Program-made: the position numbers and the translations under genes
Assembly: GCA_945883725.1 (NCBI GenBank)
Contig: CAMCXZ010000003.1
Span: 18,162 to 82,161 of the forward strand
DNA from: Bifidobacterium breve
GTDB lineage: Bacteria > Actinomycetota > Actinomycetes > Nanopelagicales > Nanopelagicaceae
Reading direction: 5' to 3'
DNA length: 64,000 nucleotides
The notes under the pieces: generated by a model
Seen by the model: only the letters and a program-made list of their open reading frames with translations
What the model was told of the DNA's origin: nothing
The model's database searches: none
Shown here: piece by piece, positions 43,829 to 53,233 of the stretch
Numbering within the stretch: the first letter of the stretch is position 1
Layout of the letters: the number at the start of each line of letters is the position of its first letter

Positions 43829-46578
43829 GGCTCAATCGTAGTGGGCTTAGTTTTCGCTTTCCCAGTGGCTGCTTTTTTAGCAACTCGCTTAGTGGCGGCT
43901 TTTTTAACGGTTTTTTTCGTCAAAGTTGGTGCTGCTTTCGCTGCTTTTTTGCGACTTTTCTTAGGTCGGGCGGCTCCACCATTCTCAGCTTCCCAAGCTC
44001 GGCGGCCAGCTAATAATTCAAGTCCGCGTTCAATGGTCATCGCTTCGACTGTGTCACCACGGCGAAGAGTCGCATTGGTTTCACCATCGGTTACATACAT
44101 GCCAAAGCGACCATCTTTAATGATTAAAGGTTTCTCTGTAGTTGGATCAATACCCAATTCTTTAAGAGGTGGCTTGGCAACACCGCGACGGCGCTCTTTT
44201 GGTTTGGAATAAATCTCGAGCGCTTCATCTAAGGTGATTGAGAATAATTGATCTTCAGAAGTTAATGTCCGTGAATCGGCGCCTGCCTTTAAGTAAGCAC
44301 CATAGCGACCATTCTGCACAGTGATGTCATCGCCGGCTGCATTAGTCCCGAGTGTGCGCGGCAAAGATAAAAGTTGTAACGCATCTTCGTAGGTAATCGT
44401 ATCTAGCGTCATGGTTGAAAGAAGTGAAGCAGTTTTTGGTTTCGGATCATCTGCTTTTTTACGTTTCTTCTTAGCGCCTTCAACAACTGGTTCGACCGGG
44501 AAAACTTCAGTTACATATGGACCAAAGCGACCGCTCTTAGCGATGATCGGCAAATTAGTTGCTGGGTCAATTCCTAAATCACGTTCACCTGAAGGGGCAG
44601 CAAGTAGTTCAATTGCTTTAGCCAAAGTTAATTCATCTGGCGCTAGCGATTCAGGAACATTAGCTAACTTGCGAGTTTCGCCTTCACCCTCTTGAAGGTA
44701 AGCACCATAACGACCAACTCGAATTTCAATTTCTGGTGAAAGGCGCATGGTGTTAACTTCACGCGCATCAATAGCGCCTAAGTCAGCTGATAGTTCATTT
44801 AAACCTGGTTCGCCATCGTGACCGTAAAAGAAATCGCGTAACCAATCAACGCGTTTTGCTTGACCACTTGCGATCTTGTCGAGATCTTCTTCCATGCTGG
44901 CGGTAAATTCGTAATCTACTAATTTTGTAAAGTGTGTTTCGAGCAAGCCAGTAACTGAAAAAGCTAAGAAAGTAGGCACTAAAGCTCGTCCACGCTTTGA
45001 AACATATCCGCGATCTTGAATCGTTGCGATAATTGAGGCAAATGTTGAAGGACGGCCGATACCTAGTTCTTCAAGCTTTTTAACAAGCGTTGGTTCGGTA
45101 TAGCGAGCAGGCGGCTTAGTTTCGTGCCCTTCGCAACTGTATTCCTCGACTTTTACGCTCTGCCCTACGTTCATTGCAGGCAAGCGCTTATCTTCGGATT
45201 CTTCGCCCTCTTTTTCATCAGCTAAATCATCATAGGCAGCTAAGAAGCCAGGGAAAGTAATTACCGAACCGTTAGCGCGGAAAATAGTTTCGCGGCTATC
45301 GCTAGTTTTCGCATCGAAGTCAACGCGCATCTGCATCTTCTTGGCATCTGCCATTTGCGAAGCCACTGTGCGTTTCCAAATTAAGTCATATAGCGCAAAC
45401 TCATCGCGCGAAAGTTCTGGTGCTAATTCACCAGGAGTTTTGAAACTTTCACCGGCTGGGCGAATAGCTTCGTGCGCTTCTTGCGCATTCTTTGTTTTGC
45501 CAACATAAACACGTGGTGCATCTGCAACATGATCGGCGCCATAAAGTGCTTTGGCTGATTCACGTGCTGCAGTGATTGCTTGCGCCGAAAGATTTACGGA
45601 GTCGGTACGCATATATGTGATGTAGCCGTTTTCATATAAACGTTGTGCGATACGCATTGTGATCTGCGCTCCCCAACCTAACCGACTACCAGCATCTTGC
45701 TGCATAGTTGAAGTTGTAAATGGTGGCTTAGGTCGCTCAGTTCGAGGCGATTCCTCCATTGATTTAACGACTAATGGCGCTGCCTTAAGAGCTGCAACTA
45801 AAGATCTAGCTGCTACTTCATCAAGTAATAAAATGTTGGCAAGTGATTTCTCTTTTACTGCGCCATCTGCGCCAAAATCTGCAGTTGTTGCAACGCGCTT
45901 GCCATCAACACTAAGCAGGCGTGCATTAAAGCCTAATTCGCACTTGGCAGTTAAATCCCACCAAGCGGAAGAAATGAAAGCCATGCGTTCGCGTTCTTTT
46001 TCTACGATTAATCGAGTAGCAACAGATTGCACGCGGCCGGCCGAAATACGTGGCATTACTTTTTTCCAGAGAACTGGAGATAGGCGATAACCAAATAGCC
46101 GATCTAGAACACGGCGGGTTTCCTGCGCATCGATTAAGTCATAATCCAGGTCACGCGTATTTTCTACTGCGCTTTGAATTGCCTCTTTGGTAATTTCATT
46201 GAAAACCATGCGCTTAATTGGAATCTTGGGCTCGAGCACTTCAACTAAGTGCCAAGCAATTGCTTCACCTTCACGGTCTTCATCGGTTGCCAGAATTAAC
46301 TCTTCAGCATCTTTCATCAGCGCTTTAAGCTCAGCAACTTTCGCTTTCTTATCTGGGTTAATTACATAAAGAGGTGCGAAATCTTCTTCAATATTAACGC
46401 CCTCTTTGGCCCAGGCAATCTTTTTGTATTCCTTAGGGATATCAGCTGCGCGCTGCGGTAGATCGCGAATATGGCCGACGCTAGCCTCGACAATGTAATC
46501 ATCGCCGAGGTAGCCGCCAATTTTGCGTGCTTTAGCTGGTGATTCGACAATCACTAGCTTCTTCAATACACGCGCCAT
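43825..46578 (-). CDS. topA: DNA topoisomerase I
   Basis: Type IA topoisomerase of 917 residues that relaxes negative supercoils. The Toprim domain has VIVESPAKARKIGGYLG and ATDEDREGEAIAWHL; the catalytic tyrosine is Tyr322 in GYITYMRTDS. The C-terminus lacks zinc fingers and has several topo-C repeats plus a Lys/Ala-rich tail of about 60 residues, as in other Actinobacteria, where the tail aids processivity. An AGGA Shine-Dalgarno precedes ATG. The gene leads the topA-tmk-holB operon. Confidence 0.97.
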   Translation of the reverse strand: MARVLKKLVIVESPAKARKIGGYLGDDYIVEASVGHIRDLPQRAADIPKEYKKIAWAKEGVNIEEDFAPLYVINPDKKAKVAELKALMKDAEELILATDEDREGEAIAWHLVEVLEPKIPIKRMVFNEITKEAIQSAVENTRDLDYDLIDAQETRRVLDRLFGYRLSPVLWKKVMPRISAGRVQSVATRLIVEKERERMAFISSAWWDLTAKCELGFNARLLSVDGKRVATTADFGADGAVKEKSLANILLLDEVAARSLVAALKAAPLVVKSMEESPRTERPKPPFTTSTMQQDAGSRLGWGAQITMRIAQRLYENGYITYMRTDSVNLSAQAITAARESAKALYGADHVADAPRVYVGKTKNAQEAHEAIRPAGESFKTPGELAPELSRDEFALYDLIWKRTVASQMADAKKMQMRVDFDAKTSDSRETIFRANGSVITFPGFLAAYDDLADEKEGEESEDKRLPAMNVGQSVKVEEYSCEGHETKPPARYTEPTLVKKLEELGIGRPSTFASIIATIQDRGYVSKRGRALVPTFLAFSVTGLLETHFTKLVDYEFTASMEEDLDKIASGQAKRVDWLRDFFYGHDGEPGLNELSADLGAIDAREVNTMRLSPEIEIRVGRYGAYLQEGEGETRKLANVPESLAPDELTLAKAIELLAAPSGERDLGIDPATNLPIIAKSGRFGPYVTEVFPVEPVVEGAKKKRKKADDPKPKTASLLSTMTLDTITYEDALQLLSLPRTLGTNAAGDDITVQNGRYGAYLKAGADSRTLTSEDQLFSITLDEALEIYSKPKERRRGVAKPPLKELGIDPTTEKPLIIKDGRFGMYVTDGETNATLRRGDTVEAMTIERGLELLAGRRAWEAENGGAARPKKSRKKAAKAAPTLTKKTVKKAATKRVAKKAATGKAKTKPTTIEP

Positions 46579-46628
46579 TAATTTCCTAAGTTAGCTCTGG
46601 GGAAAAGCTGAAGTTAGCCGAAATGGTA

Positions 46629-48911
46629 TTAGTAAGTAATTGAAGTCGATTGACGACGATTACGAACTAGAGCTGCAACAATTACAAGTGTTGCGACGAT
46701 ACCAATCAAAGTGCTGGTGCTTTCGCGACCACCAAGTGCCATACCAACAATTGCTGGGGTAATTAACAGACCAACCAAGTTCATAACTTTGATCAATGGG
46801 TTAATTGCAGGACCAGCAGTGTCTTTGAATGGATCACCGACGGTGTCACCAACGATGGTTGCGGTGTGTGCATCAGAGCCCTTGCCGCCGTAATTTCCAT
46901 CTTCAACCATCTTCTTAGCGTTATCCCAAGCTCCGCCTGAGTTAGATAAGAAAACGGCCATCAGTGTGCCGGTACCAATTGCGCCAGCTAAGTAAGCACC
47001 TAGTGCTCCGACGCCAAGACCGAAACCAACTGCGATTGGTGCCATAACAGCAAGCAATCCAGGTGTTACAAGTTCACGTAGTGAATCGCGAGTACAAATA
47101 TCAACTACGCGACCGTACTCAGGCTTTTCAGTACCCTTCATAATTCCTGGGTGCAGTTTGAATTGGTTACGAACTTCCATAACCACCGCACCAGCTGCGC
47201 GCGATACTGCGTTAACCGCTAGACCTGAGAACAGGAATACCACTGCAGCACCAATAATTAGACCTACTAAGTTGCGTGGGTCTGCAACATCGAGAATGCC
47301 TTGGAATTGCAGATGTGTTACTAGATCTACGGTTGTAGAACCAGCTTCAACTACTGCCAACTTAATTGCATCAGTAAAGGCACCAAATAGCGCAGTTGCT
47401 GCAAGTACTGCAGTTGCGATTGCGATTCCCTTAGTAATTGCCTTTGTTGTGTTTCCAACTGCATCAAGTGAAGTAAGAATCTGTGCGCCTTCACCCTTTA
47501 CGTCGCCAGACATTTCAGCAATGCCTTGTGCGTTATCTGAGATTGGACCGAAGGTATCCATTGCCACGATTACACCAACAGTTGTTAGTAAACCAGTTCC
47601 GGCCAAAGCGATCGCAAGAAGTGAAAGCACAATTGAACCGCCACCTAACATGAAGGCGCCAAATACTGCAGCTGCGATAAGCAAAGCACTGTAAACAGCT
47701 GATTCGAAACCAATCGAAATACCAGCCAAAATAACGGTTGCAGCACCTGTTTGTGATGAGGCAGCAACGTCATTTACTGGACGCTTTCCAACTTCTGTGA
47801 AATAACCAGTTAGTAATTGAATTGCAGCAGCTAAACCAATACCGATTAGAACTGCGCCAATTGCCAAGATACGTGGGTTGGTGTCACCAAATTTGCTGAC
47901 TTGCTCAGGAGTTAAACCAAGCAACTTGCTGAAGCTATCTGGCAGATAAGTAAATGTCGCAAGCGCTGTAAGTACCGCACTGATGATTGCAGATAAGAAG
48001 AATGAGCGGTTGATTGCAGTCATTGCGTTCTTATCTGACGCGCGCAAGCGAGTAAGGAAGATTCCGATTACGGCTGTGACGATACCAATTGCTGGAACGA
48101 TCAATGGATAAACCAAACCGGCGTTACCGAATCCAGCTTTTCCAAGAATTAGCGCAGCAACAAGTGTTACGGCATATGACTCGAATAAGTCAGCAGCCAT
48201 ACCTGCACAGTCACCAACATTGTCACCGACGTTATCGGCAATAGTTGCTGGGTTACGTGGGTCATCTTCTGGAATACCCTTTTCAACTTTACCTACTAGG
48301 TCAGCACCGACATCGGCTGCCTTTGTAAAGATACCGCCGCCAACGCGCATAAACATCGCGAGCATTGCAGCACCAAAACCAAAACCTTCAAGTACTGCTG
48401 GGGCTTGTTCGCGGTAAATAATCACAACAAGTGAAGCGCCTACCAAACCAAGACCAACAGTTGTCATACCAACAACGCCACCGGTGCGGAAAGCAATCTG
48501 CACTGCGCGCTCGGCATCCTTCTGACGAGCAGCTTCAGCAACACGCACATTTGCGCGTACCGCTAGCCACATGCCGTTGTATCCAACTAGTGCGCTAAAG
48601 GCTGCACCTAGCAAGAAGAAGATTGAGCGACCGATACGAATATCAGCATCTCCTGGGAGTACAAAAAGTAATACGAAAACAATCGCTACGAAGTAGGAAA
48701 GGGTGCGGAACTGACGAGCTAAATAAGCCGCGGCTCCTTCTTGAACTGCACCGGCGATTTCCTTCATCTTTTCGGTACCTTCGCCCTGTGCCAAAACTTG
48801 AGCACGAAGCGCATACGCGATTCCAAGTGCAACAAGTGAAATGGCTAGAACTACATAAACGTAGGTGAGGTTATTTCCGGTTACTTGCACGAGAGAGGCA
48901 TTTGCCCGCAT
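46629..48911 (-). CDS. hppA: Proton-pumping membrane pyrophosphatase, K+-independent type
   Basis: Couples PPi hydrolysis to H+ export across the membrane. The 760-residue protein has about 16 helices and the catalytic segment IPEDDPRNPATIADNVGDNVGDCAG near 213-237, plus DTVGDPFKDTAGPAINPL near the C-terminus. Lys490 in AVGNTTKAITKG sits at the site where K+-dependent enzymes carry Ala, so this should be the K+-independent form. GGAGGAG precedes the ATG. It recovers energy from PPi of biosynthesis and fits an energy-limited lifestyle. Confidence 0.96.
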   Translation of the reverse strand: MRANASLVQVTGNNLTYVYVVLAISLVALGIAYALRAQVLAQGEGTEKMKEIAGAVQEGAAAYLARQFRTLSYFVAIVFVLLFVLPGDADIRIGRSIFFLLGAAFSALVGYNGMWLAVRANVRVAEAARQKDAERAVQIAFRTGGVVGMTTVGLGLVGASLVVIIYREQAPAVLEGFGFGAAMLAMFMRVGGGIFTKAADVGADLVGKVEKGIPEDDPRNPATIADNVGDNVGDCAGMAADLFESYAVTLVAALILGKAGFGNAGLVYPLIVPAIGIVTAVIGIFLTRLRASDKNAMTAINRSFFLSAIISAVLTALATFTYLPDSFSKLLGLTPEQVSKFGDTNPRILAIGAVLIGIGLAAAIQLLTGYFTEVGKRPVNDVAASSQTGAATVILAGISIGFESAVYSALLIAAAVFGAFMLGGGSIVLSLLAIALAGTGLLTTVGVIVAMDTFGPISDNAQGIAEMSGDVKGEGAQILTSLDAVGNTTKAITKGIAIATAVLAATALFGAFTDAIKLAVVEAGSTTVDLVTHLQFQGILDVADPRNLVGLIIGAAVVFLFSGLAVNAVSRAAGAVVMEVRNQFKLHPGIMKGTEKPEYGRVVDICTRDSLRELVTPGLLAVMAPIAVGFGLGVGALGAYLAGAIGTGTLMAVFLSNSGGAWDNAKKMVEDGNYGGKGSDAHTATIVGDTVGDPFKDTAGPAINPLIKVMNLVGLLITPAIVGMALGGRESTSTLIGIVATLVIVAALVRNRRQSTSITY

Positions 48912-49079
48912 CTTGTCTCCTCCGTTGGAGAGTTATGGGGCGCTGATTGCCCACAAAGTTGCCTGAGTTTACGCATAACCCCCTATTGATTGGCAAATAC
49001 ACCTATCTATTAGCGTGAGATTTACCCAACTAGACCTAACTATTGGAACCCAGGCCTTGAGCGACTAGGGTTTTTGCCT

Positions 49080-49727
49080 ATGGATATTGGAACGCTCTTT
49101 GACCCAAATTCGATTGTGGCCGATCTGGGCTTAATTGGAATTTTGGCAATCCTCTTTGCCGAGACGGGCCTGCTAGTTGGGCTCGCTTTCCCTGGTGATT
49201 CGCTGCTTTTCATCGCTGGGTTGGCAGCTTCAGGTTCAGCCGCTGCGCTTTTAGGCGGAGTTCAATTATCTCCACTGGCCCTCTTTATTGGCGCACCGTT
49301 GGCGGCAATTACCGGATCGCAACTAGGACACTTCTTTGGCGCTAAATACGGGCGCAAATTATTCGACCGCAAAGATGGTCGCTTCTTCACCCAAGCCAGA
49401 GTCGTCTCGACCGAAAAGTGGTTGGGTAAATATGGGATTGGTAAAGCAATTATCTTGGCTCGCTTCATTCCATTTATTCGCACCTTGATCAACCCAATGT
49501 GTGGAGTTGTAGGAATTCCAGCTCGTAAATTTTTCTTTTGGAATGTTATCGGTGCAATTATCTGGACCGATGGCGTAATCGCACTTGGTTATATTTTAGG
49601 AAATAAATTGGAAGGTTCAGTAGATAAATATCTACTCCCAATAATCGGCCTAATTGTTATCGCTAGCTTGGCACCTATTGCGCTAGAAGTTTTGCGCGAA
49701 ATGCGTACCAAGCGCCACTTGAGTTAA
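49080..49727 (+). CDS. DedA-family membrane protein
   Basis: Membrane protein of 215 residues from the DedA/SNARE-associated (VTT) family, thought to flip or move lipid carriers such as undecaprenyl phosphate. Landmarks are FAETGLLVGLAFPGDSLLF, GSQLGHFFGAKYGRKLF and KYGIGKAIILARFIPFIRT, the last with the conserved Arg. ATG 49080 is chosen over a TTG at 49074; TAGGGT lies eight bases upstream. It ends one base from the convergent pyrE. Confidence 0.9.
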   Translation: MDIGTLFDPNSIVADLGLIGILAILFAETGLLVGLAFPGDSLLFIAGLAASGSAAALLGGVQLSPLALFIGAPLAAITGSQLGHFFGAKYGRKLFDRKDGRFFTQARVVSTEKWLGKYGIGKAIILARFIPFIRTLINPMCGVVGIPARKFFFWNVIGAIIWTDGVIALGYILGNKLEGSVDKYLLPIIGLIVIASLAPIALEVLREMRTKRHLS

Positions 49728-49728
49728 T

Positions 49729-50262
49729 TTAAAGACCTAAGTCTGCTAGCTGATAAGCAGCACGATACTCAAAGCCAGCTTCATCAATTTTTGGTTTTGC
49801 ACCGCGTTCTACAATAACGGCAACGGCAACGACAATTGCGCCAGCTTCTTGTAGCGCTTCAACTGCGGTTAATACTGAACCGCCAGTAGTTGAAGTATCT
49901 TCAACAGCTAACACACGACGGCCTTTTACATCAGGACCTTCGATGCGACGTTGTAGGCCATGTGCTTTTTCCGCTTTGCGAACCACAAATGAATCTAACT
50001 TGCGACCTTGTTGCGCAGCAACATGCATCATTGCAGTTGCAACTGGGTCCGCACCAAGTGTTAGACCGCCAACTGCTTCATAATCAAGATCTTTAGTTAG
50101 CTCAAGCATCACGGCACCAACAAGTGGGGCTGCAACTGAATCAAGAGTCACACGACGCAAGTCAACGTAGTAATCGGCCTCTTTTCCCGAAGATAAAATC
50201 ACTTTGCCGTGTACAACAGCCTTGTTCAGGATCTCTTCTCGGAGAATTTCGTGTGAGTTCAT
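49729..50262 (-). CDS. pyrE: Orotate phosphoribosyltransferase
   Basis: Pyrimidine synthesis enzyme that makes orotidine 5'-monophosphate from orotate and PRPP. The 177-residue protein has the KVILSSGKEADYYVDLRRVTLD start, the GGLTLGADPVA loop and the PRPP motif VLAVEDTSTTGGSVLTAVEAL. Length is standard. TAAGGT lies six bases upstream of ATG, so it is predicted to be leaderless. It is a lone pyrimidine gene here, without pyrF or pyrB. Confidence 0.95.
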   Translation of the reverse strand: MNSHEILREEILNKAVVHGKVILSSGKEADYYVDLRRVTLDSVAAPLVGAVMLELTKDLDYEAVGGLTLGADPVATAMMHVAAQQGRKLDSFVVRKAEKAHGLQRRIEGPDVKGRRVLAVEDTSTTGGSVLTAVEALQEAGAIVVAVAVIVERGAKPKIDEAGFEYRAAYQLADLGL

Positions 50263-50268
50263 GTCTGT

Positions 50269-50274
50269 ACCTTA
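50269..50274 (-). promoter_or_regulatory. -10 element for leaderless pyrE mRNA
   Basis: Minus-strand TAAGGT, six bases (ACAGAC), then ATG 50262. Confidence 0.55.
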
Positions 50275-50294
50275 CCTAACTGTTTGAAATCACC

Positions 50295-50300
50295 TACATT
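50295..50300 (+). promoter_or_regulatory. -10 element for leaderless DUF1800 mRNA
   Basis: TACATT, seven bases (GATCGTT), then ATG 50308, only 20 bases from the pyrE hexamer on the other strand. Confidence 0.5.
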
Positions 50301-50307
50301 GATCGTT

Positions 50308-51606
50308 ATGGAAACCAACCGGCTAGAGATCGCACGGCTTTATCACCGCTTTGGCTTTGGCCCACGCCCTGGCGAATTTAAAGCCGCTTTAGCTAATGGC
50401 TTAAGTGCCACAAAAACCGCTCTCTTAAGCGTACCTGCTGTTGATTCAGGGGCTGCGCAAGTAGCTGAACCAAATATTACAAATTTAGGAACTCGCCCTG
50501 ATCAAAAAACAAGTGCGTTGATTGAGTTCAATATTGCACTTCGCCAACAGGTTAAAGATTTGCCACTTTGGTGGCTCGATCGCATGGCTCTTTCTGATCA
50601 CGCACTTACTGAACGGATGACTTGGTTTTGGCACGGACATTGGGCAACTGCAATTGGAAAAATAAACCATGCCTACCCGATATACGTGCAGAACCAAACC
50701 TTGCGCAAGTACGCACTTGGCAATTTTGGAGAGATGACTTCTGCGATGATAAATGATGGCGCATTACAGTTTTGGTTAGACGGTGGCGAGAATACTGCCA
50801 AATCTCCTAATGAAAATTTAGCTCGTGAATTGATGGAGTTGTTTGTGCTCGGGGTTAATCGATATACCGAAACAGATGTTCGTGAACTATCGCGAGCACT
50901 AACCGGATATCAAATTGAACGCCCTTCTGGAAAAGTAACATTTAATGCCAAGAGATACGACTCAAATATTAAAACTATTCTGGGTTCCTCAACTACTTTC
51001 AATGGTATTAGTGCCGCTGCACATTTGGTAGCTCAAAAAGATAGCGCTAAGTTTATATCCGAAAGATTCTGGTTTCGCTTTATCTCAAGTCAAATCGAAC
51101 TACCCAGTGAGAATTCTTTAGAGAAGTCGTTTGAAACCCGTGACATTAGTAAATTAGTTGTCGCGCTAGCTGATTCGCAGATTTTAAGTAACCCAAGTTA
51201 TTCAATAGTTAAACCACCGGTTGAATGGTTTATTGGTGTTGCCAGATATTTAAAACTAACCCCGTCTGCTTTAAAGACCCCCGGACAATTATTGTCTTAT
51301 TTAGATAAATTGGCTCAAGTTCCTTTTAACCCACCAAATGTTGGTGGTTGGCCAACAGATGAATCTTGGTTGAGTTCAGCTAGCGCTCAATCTCGAATTC
51401 AATTCGCAGCTTGGCTGATAAAACAAGCAGATTTAACCGCTTTAGCGGCGATCGCGCCAAATAAAAGAATTGCTTGGTTGCAGGATGAATTAGGTGTTTT
51501 GTCATTTAGCACTCGCACGCGATTAGCCCTAAACGGAGTTAAAGGCACCCCAGCCCAATTACTGCAGTTAGCAATTTGCAGTCCGGAATATGTAGTTAGC
51601 GCATAG
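50308..51606 (+). CDS. DUF1800 protein
   Basis: Protein of 432 residues of the DUF1800 family, function unknown. Landmarks are ARLYHRFGFGPRPGEF, RMALSDHALTERMTWFWHGHWAT, NENLARELMELFVLGVNRYTETDVRELSRALTGY and FNPPNVGGWPTDESWLS. No signal peptide is evident. DUF1800 genes nearly always precede a DUF1501 gene, as here, so the two proteins probably act together. The stop is 10 bases before the partner's ATG. The start 50308 has a TACATT box seven bases upstream. Confidence 0.85.
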   Translation: METNRLEIARLYHRFGFGPRPGEFKAALANGLSATKTALLSVPAVDSGAAQVAEPNITNLGTRPDQKTSALIEFNIALRQQVKDLPLWWLDRMALSDHALTERMTWFWHGHWATAIGKINHAYPIYVQNQTLRKYALGNFGEMTSAMINDGALQFWLDGGENTAKSPNENLARELMELFVLGVNRYTETDVRELSRALTGYQIERPSGKVTFNAKRYDSNIKTILGSSTTFNGISAAAHLVAQKDSAKFISERFWFRFISSQIELPSENSLEKSFETRDISKLVVALADSQILSNPSYSIVKPPVEWFIGVARYLKLTPSALKTPGQLLSYLDKLAQVPFNPPNVGGWPTDESWLSSASAQSRIQFAAWLIKQADLTALAAIAPNKRIAWLQDELGVLSFSTRTRLALNGVKGTPAQLLQLAICSPEYVVSA

Positions 51607-51616
51607 GAGACCATAA

Positions 51617-52843
51617 ATGGATACTTTGAGTAGACGTAAGTTCTTGCAACTTTCAGGTGCTGCGGCAGTTGGCGCAGCTGCACCACTGTTAACCATGGAA
51701 GATATTGCACACGCAGCGCAGGCTCGTCCGCTTCCACTTGGCACGCCAATTTTAATTATGGTAACTCTTTATGGTGGCAACGATGGGCTTAACACAGTTG
51801 TGCCATTTACCGATCCGCTTTACTTCTCAATGCGACCAGATATTTCTTATGCGCCAGAGAAAGTTTTAAAACTAGATGAGCAATTAGGTTTAAACCCTGC
51901 GATGACCGGTATCAAATCATTATGGGATCAGAAAAAAGTTGCCATTGTTCGTGGTGTTGGTTATCCGAAACCTGATCGCTCTCACTTCACCTCAATGGCA
52001 ATTTGGCAAAGTGGTGCTCCCGTTTCTCGATTAAATAGTGGTTGGTTGGGACGTTGGGTTGAATCACAAGCGGTAGATCCAATGTTGGCAATTAGTTTAG
52101 GTTCAGTATTACCGCCACTTCTAGCGGGCGAAAAGCGATCAGGTTCTGCGCTGCCATTGGGTGGCTTAGTAATTCCGACCGGCACGTTTGCCAAAGATTG
52201 CCAGAAGTTAGCTCAGGCCGTTTCAACTGATAACAAACTTATGGCGGCGGCAGCCACCTCAATGCGCACACTATTTAGTGTTTCAAATACGGTGACTCCA
52301 GTGCTTAAAATGCCAGCACCCGTTGCCGATGACCTGCCAACCGTAAATGGTGGCAATGCTGGCGGTGACTCCAATTTAGCGCAGCAGTTAGATGTGGTCG
52401 CCAAACTCATTGCTGCAGGCTCACCAACGCGGGTTTGGTCGGTTTCACTCGGCGGCTTTGATACCCACGCAAATGAGGCAAATGCCCAAGCTGAATTACT
52501 TGGCACTGTTTCTGCAGCGCTTTCTAGATTTACCAGTCAGATGAAAAATACTTCCCGCGGAAAAGATATTGTCATGATGGTTTACTCCGAATTTGGTCGT
52601 CGGGTAAAGGGAAATGCTTCTCAAGGTACCGATCACGGCACAGCGGGCCCAGTATTTTTAATTGGTGATCGCGTAAAGGGTGGTTTCTATGGCGATCAGC
52701 CATCACTATCAAATTTAGTAAATGGCGACTTATCGGTTACTACAGACTTCCGTGATATCTACGCTGCGGTGTTAGAAGATGTTTTAAAGACTCCGGCTGA
52801 GAAAGTTCTGACTGGCTGGAAAAGCAAAGGTCAGTACTTCTAA
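51617..52843 (+). CDS. DUF1501 protein with twin-arginine signal
   Basis: Protein of 408 residues carrying a Tat export signal, SRRKFLQLSGAAAVGAAAPLL, with the paired arginines at 6-7, so it is likely exported folded. The DUF1501 domain belongs to the alkaline-phosphatase/sulfatase-like fold: MVTLYGGNDGLNTVVPF, YPKPDRSHFTSMAIWQSG, SLGGFDTHANE and MVYSEFGRRVKGNASQGTDHGTAGPVFLIG with metal-ligand-like Asp and His residues. It pairs with the DUF1800 gene upstream. Target substrate is unknown. GGAGA lies before the ATG. Confidence 0.87.
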   Translation: MDTLSRRKFLQLSGAAAVGAAAPLLTMEDIAHAAQARPLPLGTPILIMVTLYGGNDGLNTVVPFTDPLYFSMRPDISYAPEKVLKLDEQLGLNPAMTGIKSLWDQKKVAIVRGVGYPKPDRSHFTSMAIWQSGAPVSRLNSGWLGRWVESQAVDPMLAISLGSVLPPLLAGEKRSGSALPLGGLVIPTGTFAKDCQKLAQAVSTDNKLMAAAATSMRTLFSVSNTVTPVLKMPAPVADDLPTVNGGNAGGDSNLAQQLDVVAKLIAAGSPTRVWSVSLGGFDTHANEANAQAELLGTVSAALSRFTSQMKNTSRGKDIVMMVYSEFGRRVKGNASQGTDHGTAGPVFLIGDRVKGGFYGDQPSLSNLVNGDLSVTTDFRDIYAAVLEDVLKTPAEKVLTGWKSKGQYF

Positions 52844-53233
52844 TTACTTATCTTCTTCATAGAGAATTACTGGTTGTTTCTTGCGAACGGCTATTCCCTT
52901 GGGTGGGTTAGCTTCAATGAGCGCGTCAACTTCAATTCTTAGTTTGGCAACTTCTAGAGCCATGTTGGCCATTGCTGATTCAAGTTCAATAATTCGTTTA
53001 ATGCCCGCATGATTAATTCCTTCGCCAACTAAACGCTGCACCATACGAAGAGATGCAATATCCCGCAATGAATATCTACGGTTTCGACCACTAGTTCGAT
53101 CTGGTGAAACCAACCCCATACGATCATATTGGCGCAGTGTTTGTGGATGCATGCCAGATAGTTCGGCAGCCACTGAAATTACATAAACGCCAGCGTCATC
53201 ATCTGGTTGATTCTTATCATTTTCAATGTTCAT
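52844..53233 (-). CDS. hspR: MerR-family heat-shock repressor HspR
   Basis: Autorepressor of the dnaK operon that binds HAIR sites together with DnaK. The 129-residue protein has the N-terminal MerR helix-turn-helix (YVISVAAELSGMHPQTLRQYDRMGLVSPDRTSGRNRRYSLRDI, within residues 18-62) and a short coiled segment rich in Leu and Ala (70-106). The ATG overlaps the dnaJ stop as ATGA. HAIR sequences upstream of dnaK (56504-56588) are its expected targets. Confidence 0.95.
   Translation of the reverse strand: MNIENDKNQPDDDAGVYVISVAAELSGMHPQTLRQYDRMGLVSPDRTSGRNRRYSLRDIASLRMVQRLVGEGINHAGIKRIIELESAMANMALEVAKLRIEVDALIEANPPKGIAVRKKQPVILYEEDK

Noticed and set aside
43841..44695. Plus-strand ORFs opposite topA and tmk
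   Set aside because: Shadows created by the Lys/Ala-rich topA tail; hydrophobic translations without promoters or family motifs.
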